Below are positions 47,036-58,899 of a stretch of 64,000 nt of DNA, piece after piece. Both the position numbers and the translations under genes were made by a program. The DNA is from Terebella lapidaria (lineage: Eukaryota > Annelida > Polychaeta > Terebellida > Terebellidae): assembly GCA_949152475.1 (NCBI GenBank), contig OX424570.1:1910181-1974180 (forward strand). The letters run 5' to 3'. The notes under the pieces were generated by a model. It worked only from the letters and a program-made list of their open reading frames with translations, did not search any database and was not told the origin of the DNA. Within the stretch, counting starts at the first letter, position 1. Each line of letters opens with the position of its first letter.

Positions 47036-49305
47036 GATTGGTTGAACGTCTTAACAATGTTTCAACTCCAAAAGATTATTGGAAAATTGTTAAGAGTTTG
47101 CTCGGGGCAAAAGTAAAATCAGGGGTGCCTACATTATGTGACAACGGTCAGGTTTACTCTACAAATACCGAGAAGGCCACTTTGTTAAATGAATACTTTG
47201 CAGAGCAGTCTTCTATCTTTGATTTACCTAGTGCTTTACCACCTTTGCGATATTTGACTACTGAACGTTTACGAAACATGACCGTCGACACTGCAAGTGT
47301 CCAGAATATCGTTGATACTTTAGATGTCAACAAGGCTAATGGACCAGACGGCATAAGTAATCGCTTATTAAAACATACATCATCATCCGTCTGTAGGCAT
47401 CTAACGCATTTATTCAACCTGTCATTGGAAAGTGGAAAGTTTCCACATTGTTGGAAGCACGCTAATGTTACCCCTTTGTACAAAAAAGGTGACCATCAAT
47501 CTAAATCGAATTATAGGCCAGTCTCTCTTCTGTCAGTGGTTGGCAAAATACTCGAGCGCTTGGTTTTCAAACATCTATATTCTTATTGTGTTGCAAATGA
47601 TCTGCTCACTTGGCGTAATTCGGGATTCAAGCCTCTGGATTCGGCGATGAATCAATTAATTCTGATAACGCATAATATCCATCGCGCAATAGATATGAAA
47701 CAAGACGTTTGCATGGTTTATTTAGACATATCAAAAGCCTTTGACAGAGTATGGCATATTGGGCTACTACATAAGTTAAAAACATTTGGTGTTGAGGGCA
47801 AAATACTAAGCTGGCTTGACGACTATCTTTCAAATAGAAAACAGAAAGTTGTCATAAATGGACAGCAATCCCCAGGTATCAAAATTAGATCCGGGGTACC
47901 GCAAGGTTCTATATTAGGACCATTGCTATTTTTGATATTCTTAAATGACATTACTTTAGATATAAATAGTGAAATTTTCTTGTATGCGGATGACACAGCA
48001 CTCATGAAAGTAATTACGGATCCCCGTCAAAGCATCCGAGAAATAAACTTGGATCTAGAGACAATAAGTCAATGGGCTAATCAGTGGGCTGTTACATTTA
48101 GTCCATCAAAATCCAAGATGATGATTTTTTCTAAAAAACAATCTCACGATAATTACGACAATGTTGTTTTCGACAACGAAACTGTGAATCTGGTTAAGGA
48201 ACATTGTCACCTAGGTGTTATCTTGAGTGAGGATTTATCGTGGTCGAGTCATATCCGCAATCGTATTGCAAAAGCGGGTCCTATGATAAATATGCTTAAG
48301 CGCATGTCCAATATAATACCCCGTAAATGCAAAGAAAATATATACAAAACATTTATCAGGTCGGTTCTGGAATATGGTTGCTTGTTGTATCACAACTGTA
48401 CAGGGAATATGACCAATATCCTAGAAAAGTGTCAACGGTCAGTTGCCATTACTTGCACTGGGGCTTATTCATCTGTAAGCAATAGTGCCTTACTCTCTGA
48501 GTTGGGCTGGCCTACACTGAAAACGCGTCGAGACTATTTCCAGATTTCGACTATGTACAAAATCTTGAACGGGCTCACACCGCGTTATTTGAGAAATATT
48601 TGTCCGGATTTTAGATCTGATTCCCACGATCATAGTCTCCGTAATTCGCATGATCTCAGGATCCCAAACGCTAGAACCGTCTCTTATAAGAAATCATTCA
48701 TTCCATCCGCTTCAAGAGCCTGGAATGGTATTGATGTAAACCTCAGGAATATACCGACACTTCCATTATTCAAGAAACGCTTGAAAGACTCTTTTTTTCC
48801 TGATAGTAATCCACTGTACTCGTATGGCATTGGCCGTGCGCCTGTATTTCAAGCACGGTTAAGAATGGGACTTAGTGGTCTCAACTCCCACAGGAAAAAG
48901 TATAATTTCATTGCTGGTTCTGTTTGTGCATCCTGTGGGTTTCGAAATGAAGATTCGGTACATTATATGATTGATTGTCCTGCCTATGTAGCTGCCCGCA
49001 CAAAGTTGTTTGCCACCACCGCCCCCCCTCCTCTCAAGCATATGGCCTGAATTAAATATGAACTCAATGTCAAACGCTGAAAAGAAACGCATCACTGACA
49101 TTTTTCTGTTTGGACACAATTTATGTGATGCCAATTGGAATAGAGAGTTATTTGACCAAGTTCATGAATTCATATTAAAGACGAATCGATTTTTGTAAAT
49201 ATTTGAAAATACGGTAGCAGATTATGTTTGGTTTCTCGCTCGTTCTGGACGAGGAGAATTACCTTGTGCTAAATTGCGTGTAGTAATCCTCGTAAAATAA
49301 ATTAC

Positions 49306-49347
<42 letters not shown>
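47036..49347 (+). mobile_element. LINE B (Jockey/I-group) inserted in LINE A, with long poly(A) tail
   Basis: A 5'-truncated insertion flanked by the 8-bp target duplication aagccatt (47028-47035 and 49346-49353, merging with the tail). It carries a nearly intact RT frame (47041-49050), the last codons in another frame to 49198, an aataaa (about 49299) and an uninterrupted run of 37 A (49311-49347). The long A run, clean duplication and almost undamaged frame point to a recent insertion. Confidence 0.9.
47038..49198 (+). CDS. LINE B reverse transcriptase with C-terminal zinc knuckle, one frameshift
   Basis: A 670-codon frame covering linker, RT and C-terminal region of a Jockey/I-group element. 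Motifs in order: NKANGPDGISNRLLKH; NYRPVSLLSVVGKILERLVF; YLDISKAFDRVWH; SGVPQGSILGPLLF; catalytic FLYADDTAL (YADD at 47982-47993); ISQWANQWAVTFSPSKSK; SSHIRNRIAKA; and a Cys-rich CASCGFRNEDSVHYMIDC knuckle near residue 638. A slip in the C run at 49021-49027 moves the last ~55 residues to the next frame (SSIWPELNMNSMS..FILKTNRFL, ending 49196-49198). All RT catalytic residues are kept. The endonuclease half is missing by 5' truncation, so it cannot move on its own. The first in-frame codon (ttg at 47038) is only the junction, not a true start. Confidence 0.88.
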
Positions 49348-49348
<1 letters not shown>

Positions 49349-50814
49349 CCATTTAAATTTAAAATGGACAGATTATCTTTGGAACGCTTATATATTTCCT
49401 GCATTAGACCTATTATGGAGTATGCAGATGTTGTTTGGGCTGGGGCCATTTTCACTGATTTATCAAAACTTGACAAAGTTCAAAAGGAAGCCGCTAGACT
49501 AGTAACAGGCGCCACTGCCCGCTGTAATTCAGCCGCGTTAATGGCTGAATTAAATTGGATTCCTCTCTCCGAGGGAAGAACACGTCATAGACTATGTCTT
49601 TTTTATAACATTGTCAATGGTCATTGTCCACAATATTTGATTGAATGCTTGCCGGAATCTGTAGGCCAAAGATCAGCTTATGCTTTACGATCATCCTCTA
49701 ATTTCACTGCTATACCCTCTCGACATAAGTATATGTCATCCTCTTTTTTTCCGTCTACGATTGCGTCTTGGAACGCATTGCCCATAGACGTACGTAATGC
49801 TACTAACAGAAGGATCTTCACTCACAATCTTTCCACTAATGATACTATGCGCAATGAATCCCCTGTATTATAGGGGTGATCGCTTTGCCAATGTTCATTT
49901 AGCCCGTATGAGAATTGGCTGCAGTCTTTTGAATGATCACTCACATACTAATTTACATATGGCGGATAGCGCAGCTTGCCGATGTGGCTATGTGAAGGAA
50001 GACCCAGACCATTATTTTTTTATCATGTCCACTTTTCAATGATGAAAGACAAATGCTATTCGATAGATTGGGTAATATACAAATTAGTTCATCTGACATC
50101 TTGATGCATGGAAGCAGATATTATGATTACGCTCCGAATATACTTATCAGTGACGCGGCTCTAGATTTTATTGGGCAAACTAAAAGATTTGAAGTCGCGT
50201 AGCGAGTCCCTTATATCTAAAAAAAGTGGATATCATAATATAATTGGTAATTTTAGACAAATTCAACTCATAAAGCGATCCTTAAGTACGTTAATGTCTT
50301 GATACAGGTGTCACATTTTGTGCTTCTGACAGCGATCATATTCAGCTCATATTTTTGTCATAGAACGATAATGAAATGATAATTTTATATTGTGTCACTT
50401 TGTGTACATAGTATGTGTGTTTCTGTTTTTCTCGTTGTGTTGAGACCCAGTAATATAAGCTTTTGCTTGTTTGGGGATCCTTAAATAAAGTTTATATATA
50501 TATAAAAAAAAATCACGAGAGGAATCAGGCGACAGAATCATCACAAGTATGTGACAGGGTGGTGCAAAAGGCTCCACGATTCCCCACCAATTTCATTAAT
50601 ACTATCAGTATCGTCCACATATTCTACTGAACTTTTCCAAGATGAATTTACATATCAGAAACACTTGGTTTTAGGAGAATCCTTTATTAAGGGAGTGTTT
50701 TATTGTATCTGGAATTTACATTGTCAGTATGCTTATCAGCTTATGCTGAACCGAAGAGTTATATATGTGTGCCAGGGCCCATTCGGGGTCCGCCCAATTT
50801 GGTAGTCAGCATTC

Positions 50815-50952
50815 CTACTAGCTCGGCTAGTGGGATATCCCTTTAGCTCACTTGGTAGAGTGTTGGACTGCTGTTCGTCGGGTCCTGGGTTCGAATCACC
50901 TCTCGGGCAAGTGGATTTTTCCGAACCCTGTAACATATGTTACAAAAAAAAA
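50815..50952 (+). mobile_element. Short tRNA-headed SINE with poly(A) tail
   Basis: tttagctcacttggtagagt (from about 50841) forms a D-arm/A box and gggttcgaatcacc (50887-50900) a B box, with class I tRNA spacing. The body is very short, then a run of nine to ten A (50943-50952). Its A tail differs from the (tta)n and (tac)n tails of the other two SINEs, suggesting a different LINE partner. Confidence 0.75.
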
Positions 50953-51374
50953 ATGGTGTTAGCTCATGGGCGAGTCACCACCACATCATTCCGAGTTTCG
51001 CTGTTATATCAAGACCGGGTGTATAACAGGTTAACACATTCATAGTAACATTATCATCTCCAAGGGTAGTGCAAAATGTGTAACACGTGAAATGTTCAAC
51101 TCGATACTCATTGAGCACGGATACAAGTTCTATAAATGCTTGTTGCGAGCATGGTGACGATGAAGATGATATATTACTACTTATGATTGAAGTGTGTGAT
51201 AGAAGTGTGTTCAATACTCTTCGAAAAGCGCAACTTCATTTTTATAGTTTAGTGTTAGTGTTGATAATTTAAAAAAATTCATTGCCAATGACCTCGTTCG
51301 GTTGTCCCCGAAATGAGATAAGCATCAGGAAATATTCAAAGAATTTTGGATACCACATGGACACAGCTAATACC

Positions 51375-52779
51375 CACAGGGCGTAATCAGTCAGCCTGTA
51401 CTGTGGGGAGAACCGGCTGATTCCCGCCGTTCTGTGTGATTCAACGCTGGTTCTGTGTGAATACAGGCGTGATGGCCGACATTTAAGATAGTCTCCGCCT
51501 GGAATGAAGCTGTATTGTGGCCAATGATAAGTAATGAACCGAACAATTATATCTATTAGTTGCATAACAATTTTAGAAATGCGTTGACCAGAAGTGAGAA
51601 ATATGTGACATATTATTACAGTAGTGTTCACAGTTAGGGTGGTGTGTGTGTGTGTGTTTTTGGCAAAATGTTGTGGAATAGTTCACAATAGAACAAACGA
51701 TATGTAATGAAAATCGAATCTGTAAGGTGTTGGCATAATAAATGTGTACAGGTGATAGTTAATCTGCATATTAGAGATGGTCCGCCGGTTCTGGGTGATG
51801 ACAACGCCGGTTCTGCGTGAGTTTACGAATATACATGATATAAGGAGCTGGCAATTGCATCTTTTCCATGGTATGAAAAGCATGACTATGTTGATTATAC
51901 TTTATATACTTCCACAGCCCAACCTCGAGAGAGGAAAGAAGTGCACCCAAATGGATAACATAAACCATTTAAATGGATATGACGTTTATAACAAATAATT
52001 GGATTTTATCGGTAATTTTGAAACACAATTGTATCCCGGCATATCACTCTATATCTGTATAAAACCCTGAATGTAGACTGGAACGGGAAGCTGCACGGGA
52101 AGGGGCCATCCATTTCATGACAAAATATTCCGTCTATTATGTTACTGAAACTCGACTACTAGCTACCATCCAGTCACTGGGCCTTCGAATACTAAAGTGG
52201 TGTATCTACATGTATTATAATTTATATGTGGTATGTCCTATATGCCTACCTAATGAAATGTGTTTCAATCTAAATGTACATGTTGGTCATAAACGGTTTG
52301 ATCATTTGACTTGAGTTCAAAGTTCGCATAGAACCAGCGTTGCTTTCAGAAAGAACCGGCGTTGACATGAAAAACCTTTGATTTTTTAATTTTCATAACG
52401 ATTTGTTCAAGCTCGCACTCGCCAATCATTTCTGGCGTTTACCAATATATATTGGGCATACTAGCGAATCATGAAACCACAAGTTGGCCCCAAAATGTGG
52501 TCAATATTTCGAGATAGTTGTCAAAACTTTGAAACATATCGAGAAGTTTCTTCTAAAAACCGATGAAACGCGTATATTTATCACCCGTAAGTTCGTATGA
52601 ATCATAATTGTTACATATTGCAACTAATAGAAAAGCCAGCATATAACTTTCAACCACGATTTTTGACAGTTAATATCGTGTGTATGACACAGTACGACAA
52701 CTTCTACTCACAGAACCAGCTAGTTTTCTCACAGAACGGGCGTTTCCCCACAGTACCGGCTGACTGATTACGCCCTGTG
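51375..52779. mobile_element. TIR DNA transposon, non-autonomous, 5-bp target duplication
   Basis: The ends cacagggcgtaatcagtcag (51375 on) and the matching reverse complement ending at 52779 agree over about 34 bp with one or two differences. atacc flanks both sides exactly (51370-51374 and 52780-52784). Inside both ends, and also near 51783-51820 and 52331-52365, there are repeated gaaccggcg/gttctgtgtga motifs in both orientations, which look like subterminal transposase-binding repeats (inference). No transposase frame is recognisable in its 1.4 kb. A 5-bp duplication and a CAC start recall Transib, but this is weak. Confidence 0.75.
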
Positions 52780-52784
52780 ATACC

Positions 52785-54263
52785 GCACGAAAATTTGAGA
52801 ACTTGCTGGATACAACTACAGCGGAAAACTCAGCATACTCAAGTCGCTGTAAGTCCATCAAGGAAGGTTTTTTTTCGACATCTCATAGCAAATCCACCAA
52901 ACGCGGATCAATCTGAGACTGGGCAGAATAGAGATATAGATGTTACCCAATGGTATGCTGGTCATGGATCAAGAAAATGATGGTGTGTTTCGGGACTGTC
53001 TATCTGAGGTCGCAGATACATTCTACGAAGCATGTACAATAGTTGATGTTGGGAAAGTTCACTCGCACAGTGAATGGATGAATGGAGAGCGGTGGTGTCT
53101 TTCCTGGTGATATTTCCCAGTGTCCTCCCTTCCTCCGATTCTGGATGTGCATGATAACTAAAACTTGGTTTTGGTAGGTGGCTGCAGTAGGCTGGGAAGA
53201 TGTGGTCAAATAAATATTGGCTCCAGTCTGCTTCGTGATAATGACTATAATAATGACTACATCGATGAGATGAGTTTGATGACATTAACCCGCCAAGGAA
53301 GTGTTCATGCGTGGGCGTTAGCTCCTTCACAAACCAAAGCCGCTGTGTAACCGCGTATGTATATCTGAGAACATGCAGTTCGGTAACAAAATGTTTGATT
53401 GAAATTTTAGTAGGTTTCAAATGGACAATTCTACTCTTGATTATTTCGCTGACTTCCGTTCTGAATATTTTATACATTGTTTGTCCAACTTTTTTTGTCC
53501 AACAATGTATATTCTATACATTGTTTGTTCAACATTTTTGTTCGAATTGTTTTGTACATGAGTACGGTGACATGATACTAGTGAAAAAAAAACAAATGTG
53601 TTAAATTCATTATAATGCCAGCGTGTAGGTGAAATTGTTCTAGGAATATAAGATAAGAAATTGATAGGTAGTTTTACACTTCAATTTATGTGCGCATATA
53701 TTATATGCTGCTGCTTGATACTATGAGTCCACTAGAGAATGGCATTCAATCATTTATTGATAATTTTTATTTTACGTATCTGATTCTTGTCTTCATGAAT
53801 GTGGAACAGTAAGCCGCATAACACATCATATTCCAGTCTGTAGTTCTATGGTGCACACCAAATTGCTGACCAAACTGTCTACTAAAGTATGTGTAATTAT
53901 TTCTAATAATTATTTGTTACTATTAAATCAAAATATATGATTTGTTGGATTCAAAAAAACAAAATACTGCCAGCGAGAACGAGCGAGCTTTCTGAAATCA
54001 TCTGTGTGAGTCATCCAGGTGATTAATCATCTGTTATCCATGTACCTGATATAATTATAGCACAAATGTAATTTGTTTGTTGGTGGCCATTAGACACCAA
54101 GTAACATCAGATGTCTCTCTCTTGTGCTCAATGCCCTTGTGTATATCTTGTATTCACTCTACAGCACGCCTTACTCGGCTGCTAATTGATGTATATATCT
54201 TGAGAGAAACAATAATAAACACAAACCGAAACACCATAAAAGCCTGAAACATTATAACTGAAA
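52785..54263. other. Gene-free stretch
   Basis: A 171-codon open frame on the minus strand (52962-53477) has no recognisable motif or signal sequence and an unremarkable composition. I do not call it a gene. From about 53990 the sequence resembles 35730 onward (dispersed or segmental repeat). Confidence 0.4.
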
Positions 54264-54271
54264 ACAAATAC

Positions 54272-54817
54272 GGCCCAAGTATCATACCCTGCGCCTTAAC
54301 GTAGTCCGCTACAAACATTGAGGTAACGAAGAGTCACAAATTGAAAGTCATCTGTTGAATATTATCTCTTCAAATGACCTATTTCATAGAGTAACTGATC
54401 ACCATCCTAATAATGAAAAGAAAATAGGGGGTCACCGTGCTCGTTTCTTCTACATATTCGATCAAAATCACAAACAATTACCTTAAATGACATATATTAT
54501 GGCATTTTTTGTACATTTTTCGTCCATATTCACATCTTGCATCGTGTTTTTCCATGCGAACGGATACGGTGATCCCCTATTTTCTTTTCAGTTTTAGGAT
54601 GCTGAACATTTATTCTGTAAAATATGTAATTTTGAAGCTCTAGATTACGTTGATGCAATTATTTATTTAAAAAAAACTATTTGCGCCCTCCCCTCACTGT
54701 CTGGAGCGGACTACCTTAATACTTCTCGTACACTAATTGCACGCCAGTTAATCCGTCTGTCACATTTTTAATCCTTATTGAATTTAGAGGAAGGCGCAGG
54801 GTATGATACTTGGGCCA
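54272..54817. mobile_element. Foldback MITE with 8-bp target duplication (Mutator-like)
   Basis: Perfect 26-bp ends: ggcccaagtatcataccctg plus cgcctt (54272-54297) and its reverse complement (54792-54817). They are flanked exactly by acaaatac at 54264-54271 and 54818-54825. The inverted similarity extends deep inside (gtagtccgct at 54302; gaaaagaaaatagggg followed by tcaccg at 54414-54437 against the reverse complement near 54565-54592), so most of the 546 bp folds on itself. An 8-bp duplication with long inverted arms fits Mutator-like elements; hAT or P-type is possible from the duplication length alone. There is no coding capacity. It is inserted in the segment that also occurs, without it, at 35.7-36.4 kb. 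Confidence 0.88.
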
Positions 54818-55079
54818 CAAATACAATATAAGCGATGTGTTAAATTCACGATACATGTATATATGATGTGATGGATACATTACAAATACATTGCAACTGA
54901 ACAAATAATATGATATGAATCTACGTATTAATGCTAGTAGTGTCGTACATTCACAGTTGACAATCACTGACATCTATACTGACAAGTAACAGCCACGTTG
55001 ACATATTAATTTCCGCCATTGACAGCTCGCCGACATTCGACAAAAGAATCACGCGACCTGTTAAGGATCTGAATCGATT

Positions 55080-55568
55080 CAATATTTCTGTGTGTCTTTG
55101 AATGCGATACTGATTATGTCGTGAATTGCTACTGGTTTACCAGATCATACCGGTTCATCGAGTCAAGATCACGTCACCGGGACATAAATGTCAAGCAGTG
55201 ATGGGTCTCAAGAAAACGCACATAGTTTTCCTGTATATATTATTCGTGTCAGATTTACTATTATTAAACATCTTTGCTTGGCGTTCTGTCAGAGCATACC
55301 GACATTCAGCTGTATTTCTGAATGGTAGTGTCATATGAAGGATCGTGTATGGCATGTCTCAGCGACAAGTATAAAACTCAAGATTATAGCTGTCAGGAAA
55401 ACATCATTGATTCATGATAAGAATGAATTATACTCGAGAAATGTTTTCAAACAAATTCAGCTTGTGAACATTATAGATATGTTTAATTTGACACAAGCAG
55501 AGTATTTTATGGTACACACCAGGAATAGACCTGGGGATGCTTCACACATTGGGGATTCCGTTCTAAGT
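55080..55568. other. Gene-free stretch
   Basis: Two open frames (55126-55338, 55335-55592) have no recognisable domain and are not called. Confidence 0.4.
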
Positions 55569-56460
55569 GACGTCATTTCGCCAGATGCATAGTTGCCTAG
55601 GGAGACCACGCGCAGCGATGTTGATCTACGTGCTGGTTTATTTTACGCGTGTGGAAGTCTGGTTCTGGGAAAAGCGAAAATCCCGATGGTATTTCCCGGG
55701 ATTTGGAGTAAAGAAAGGTTTTGCTGAATGTATGCTAGGTCGGCAATTGCGATCTGAAAAGGGGCTAAATTGACAGGGGTCCTGTTCAGCGTCATTTTAT
55801 GAAAATAGGTACTATCATGCTCTGTAGTGACATAGATTTTTTTGAAGGATTATGATTATACTGTCATACCCTATCAACCGCTAAGCCCCAATTTTTTGGA
55901 AAGGTGAAACGCACATCCGACATTTAACATTGATTTAAATGCAACCAATAATTAGGCTGTTGTACCCTTTACTCAAAGTGAGAGTTACGACCGCAGCGCC
56001 ATCGCCATCTAGCGGACGTCATTTCGCCAGATGCATTGTTGCCTAGGGAGACCACGCGCAGCGATGTTGATCTACGTGCTGGTTTATTTTACGCGTGTGG
56101 AAGTCTGGTTCTGGGAAAAGCGAAAATCCCGATGGTATTTCCCGGGATTTGGAGTAAAGAAAGGTTTTGCTGAATGTATGCTAGGTCGGCAATTGCGATC
56201 TGAAAAGGGGCTAAATTGACAGGGGTCCTGTTCAGCGTCATTTTATGAAAATAGGTACTATCATGCTCTGTAGTGACATAGATTTTTTTGAAGGATTATG
56301 ATTATACTGTCATACCCTATCAACCGCTAAGCCCCAATTTTTTGGAAAGGTGAAACGCACATCCGACATTTAACATTGATTTAAATGCAACCAATAATTA
56401 GGCTGTTGTACCCTTTACTCAAAGTGAGAGTTACGACCGCAGCGCCATCGCCATCTAGCG
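55569..56460 (+). repeat. 446-bp perfect tandem duplication (two copies)
   Basis: Copy 1 is 55569-56014 and copy 2 is 56015-56460. By eye they differ at about one base (gcatagttgcc against gcattgttgcc near 55590/56036). Both begin gacgtcatttcgccagatgc and end cagcgccatcgccatctagc plus g. Each copy holds the same open frame (GRPRAAMLIYVLVYFTRVEV..), which has no recognised domain and is probably not a gene. The near-identity shows a recent duplication, or a population polymorphism. Confidence 0.95.
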
Positions 56461-56589
56461 GTCTGTAACAACACCAGTCGACGAAGTTGTTACAGATCTT
56501 CTGTAAGAAGATGGAGGTGGATGAAAGGTGGACGAAAGTCTCACTGGGAGTAGAAACACTGATTGAGTCAAATTAAACAGCTCAATATA

Positions 56590-58897
56590 CAGTCATTCAG
56601 GCAGTTACGAGATTCAGGCAGTATCGAGAAATGTAAAGATTGGTACGGTGTTAAAAATAAGAATATCTATTGTATTCCAAAGGTACTGATATTACGTTGA
56701 AACCATATCATTTGCGCTTTTATGGTGGAGAAAGAACACCATTACCGTATTTTCCTTACATGAGATTCAAGGATGAGCATATAGCAGTCGCCTTATATTT
56801 GTACCGCACAAACTGTCGTAAATCGCTCATGATGCGAAAGGCAGCTGAGAACATCCTAAAGCAATTGGATTTTTAAAATATATTTATGTTTTATATGTAT
56901 GGGGTATGTGTCGGGATTAAAATAGGAGAGTTTGAGACATCTACAGTATTTTATCAGTTAATGCTGAGTAAGAAACCTTTTGCAGAAATTCAGTCAGTTA
57001 CGAGAAACGTCATTTTGGGGTGGTATCGTCGTACGCATATTATAGTTCGATGTGGATTTGTCAGCATAGCTCCATATAAAAAATAGATGATGAAATAAAA
57101 GTAACATTCACGGATGTCGCAGGTGACACCTATAATTCTGTTATATGTCAAAATATAAATTTGTGGCATTTATTCTATGTATAGCGAATTAAAGATAATG
57201 ATAATTCATTAAAACATTCTACATTTATACTATCACAAAGCTTGCATATGGCTTGAAAATGTGATCAATAGGATGCTACGAAGTACAAAATGGAAACATC
57301 CATAGACAATACACATATATCAGTTTGGTAAATATTACCTGCGAGAGTCGAATATGTCACCTAAATGTATAATAATGAGACGGGGCAGGTGGGGGTGGGA
57401 TAGAGGGGGAGGGGGAAAGAGAGAGAGAGAGAGAGATCAAAAAAATGTTTGGCCGAAAATTGGCGGGAAATGTACATGGATTCAATATCCAGAAAATCAA
57501 AATCACGCAATTTGACGTTTTAAATCTCGTTTTTGGTACGCTCATAACAATAGGAGAGTAAAATGGTAGCTACAGTCATATTAGATATCTATGGCTACAG
57601 TGTTGTATCAACGTCACTCACCCAATGATCCAAACGAATAAATTATGCATTGTATTGTCGTTAACTGTGTTTCCAGTTCATGCTTGTGACACGTCGATTT
57701 CGTACGCCCATTCACATGTTTACTGAGACGGTGACGGCTATTAATTTTTAAATAAACAGTTATCTCATGTACTGTTTATAGGCCTATGTTAAAGCTGCTG
57801 CCTTCGAATGTATGCAATATTTTTTTTCAAAACCAATTTTTTGTTAAACACATCAAATGCAAGATAGTAAAAGGTGTGCTCAATGATTTTGACGATTACA
57901 GTCCGTCCGAGTTGTCTTTTCATCCGTTTTAGTGCCCATATTGTACCGGTTTTGTAAATAAACAAACGAAGTGTATCCATCAAACCCGAATGTAAACAAA
58001 TGCTCAAATCGCGCTTAAAAGTCCACATCGAGTACATTTCCAGTTCGTATGTGCATTTATAGTATAGTTATGAGAAAATAATCAGTGATATACCATAATG
58101 TGCGAGGAATTGTCAGTCTATCTCGCATTTCTATGCTTTGCTTACATCTGCATGTGATGGATACAGTTCCTGTATTTATGCGAGAACCGTCTGTTCAAAT
58201 GAGCAAAATTTCCCCGAGGACTGGTTATTTTCATTACATTTGATGTGAGTATGTTTCATTCAGTTAGTTTAGCATGTTTAATATGAAATATAGTTTTCAA
58301 AAAATATTGATTGGTTCGAAGGCAGCTGCTTTAACATATGCAACCCTTGCTTGGCCTGTCAGCAACATTGATTTACGGCGGGTCGATAACCTTTCCGAAA
58401 CACGGACCCGCGGCCGTGGGTATCACGTACACGGCATTTACGTTTTCGAGTTTCTCGCCTTTTGCCCGTGTTGTTGTTAATTGATGTGATATTTTTTGTA
58501 TAAATCTTTACAAATTATATAAAGTAATGATTCAATATTACATAAAGCATTCCGATAAGTGTCATAATTTCTGTGTATACCAATGCGATGGTCCCTTGTC
58601 GCTCAAACTGTTCACAACATAACATTTCTCGATACTGCCGAATTTCATTCATTAGATTATGGCCTACAGCTAAAAATACAATGGAAATATATTCGCACGG
58701 TTTTCAGTTGTTAAATGGGTACAATATTTGCTATCCATCGCAGCAAAAATATCATAACATCCGACTATCATTATAAAGATATATGCATTTTTCCAAAATG
58801 CATATAACAGTCGCCTTACCAGCTGTTCATCAATCCTACATATTATAAAGATATATGCACTTTTCCAAAATGATTCTCGTAACTGCCTGAACGACTG
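56590..58897. mobile_element. TIR element at a TA site (Tc1/mariner-like ends), no transposase seen
   Basis: cagtcattcaggcagttacg plus aga (56590-56612) matches the reverse complement ending at 58897 (cagtcgttcaggcagttacg on the other strand) with one difference. TA lies directly outside both ends (56588-56589, 58898-58899). The CAGT start and TA duplication are typical of the Tc1/mariner superfamily. A third copy of the motif (cagtcagttacgaga) lies inside at about 56992. The open frames at 56670-56876 and 56886-57086 carry no DDE motifs that I can recognise. A 30-bp unit, ttataaagatatatgca followed by ttttccaaaatg, is repeated at 58771 and 58843, near the right end. Confidence 0.6.
57375..57440 (+). 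repeat. G/A-rich simple repeat
   Basis: A purine-rich tract (gggtgggatagaggggga) ends in (ga)n at 57417-57436. Confidence 0.85.
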
Positions 58898-58899
58898 TA

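Larger units (their letters stand above)
46245..50512 (+). mobile_element. LINE A (Jockey/I-group), 5'-truncated and interrupted by LINE B
   Basis: LINE A occupies 46245-47035 and resumes at 49346-50512. The left part begins inside the RT (YRPVSLLSAVGKTMERLVF at 46268) and continues with SGFIPGRST, FKLKKYGIRNDL, GVPQGSVIGPLLFL and SSHISDLASKATKV; it has two frameshifts, and the catalytic YADD segment is deleted near 46710-46745. The right part continues exactly where the left stops, in the same frame (NVIKP at 47035, then FKFKMDRLSLERLYISCIRP from 49352), followed by the shifted zinc-knuckle-like region (CRCGYVKEDPDHYFF, 49978 on). The 3' UTR ends in aataaag (about 50485) and a short A run (50504-50512). 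Defective. Confidence 0.85.

Noticed and set aside
52962-53477. 171-codon minus-strand frame as a gene
   Set aside because: No domain, signal peptide or neighbouring gene structure; the length is possible by chance in a window this size.
55567-56219. Duplicated 68-codon frames as a small gene family
   Set aside because: The two frames are identical only because the DNA was just duplicated. There is no recognisable domain, and the frame sits in repeat-like sequence.
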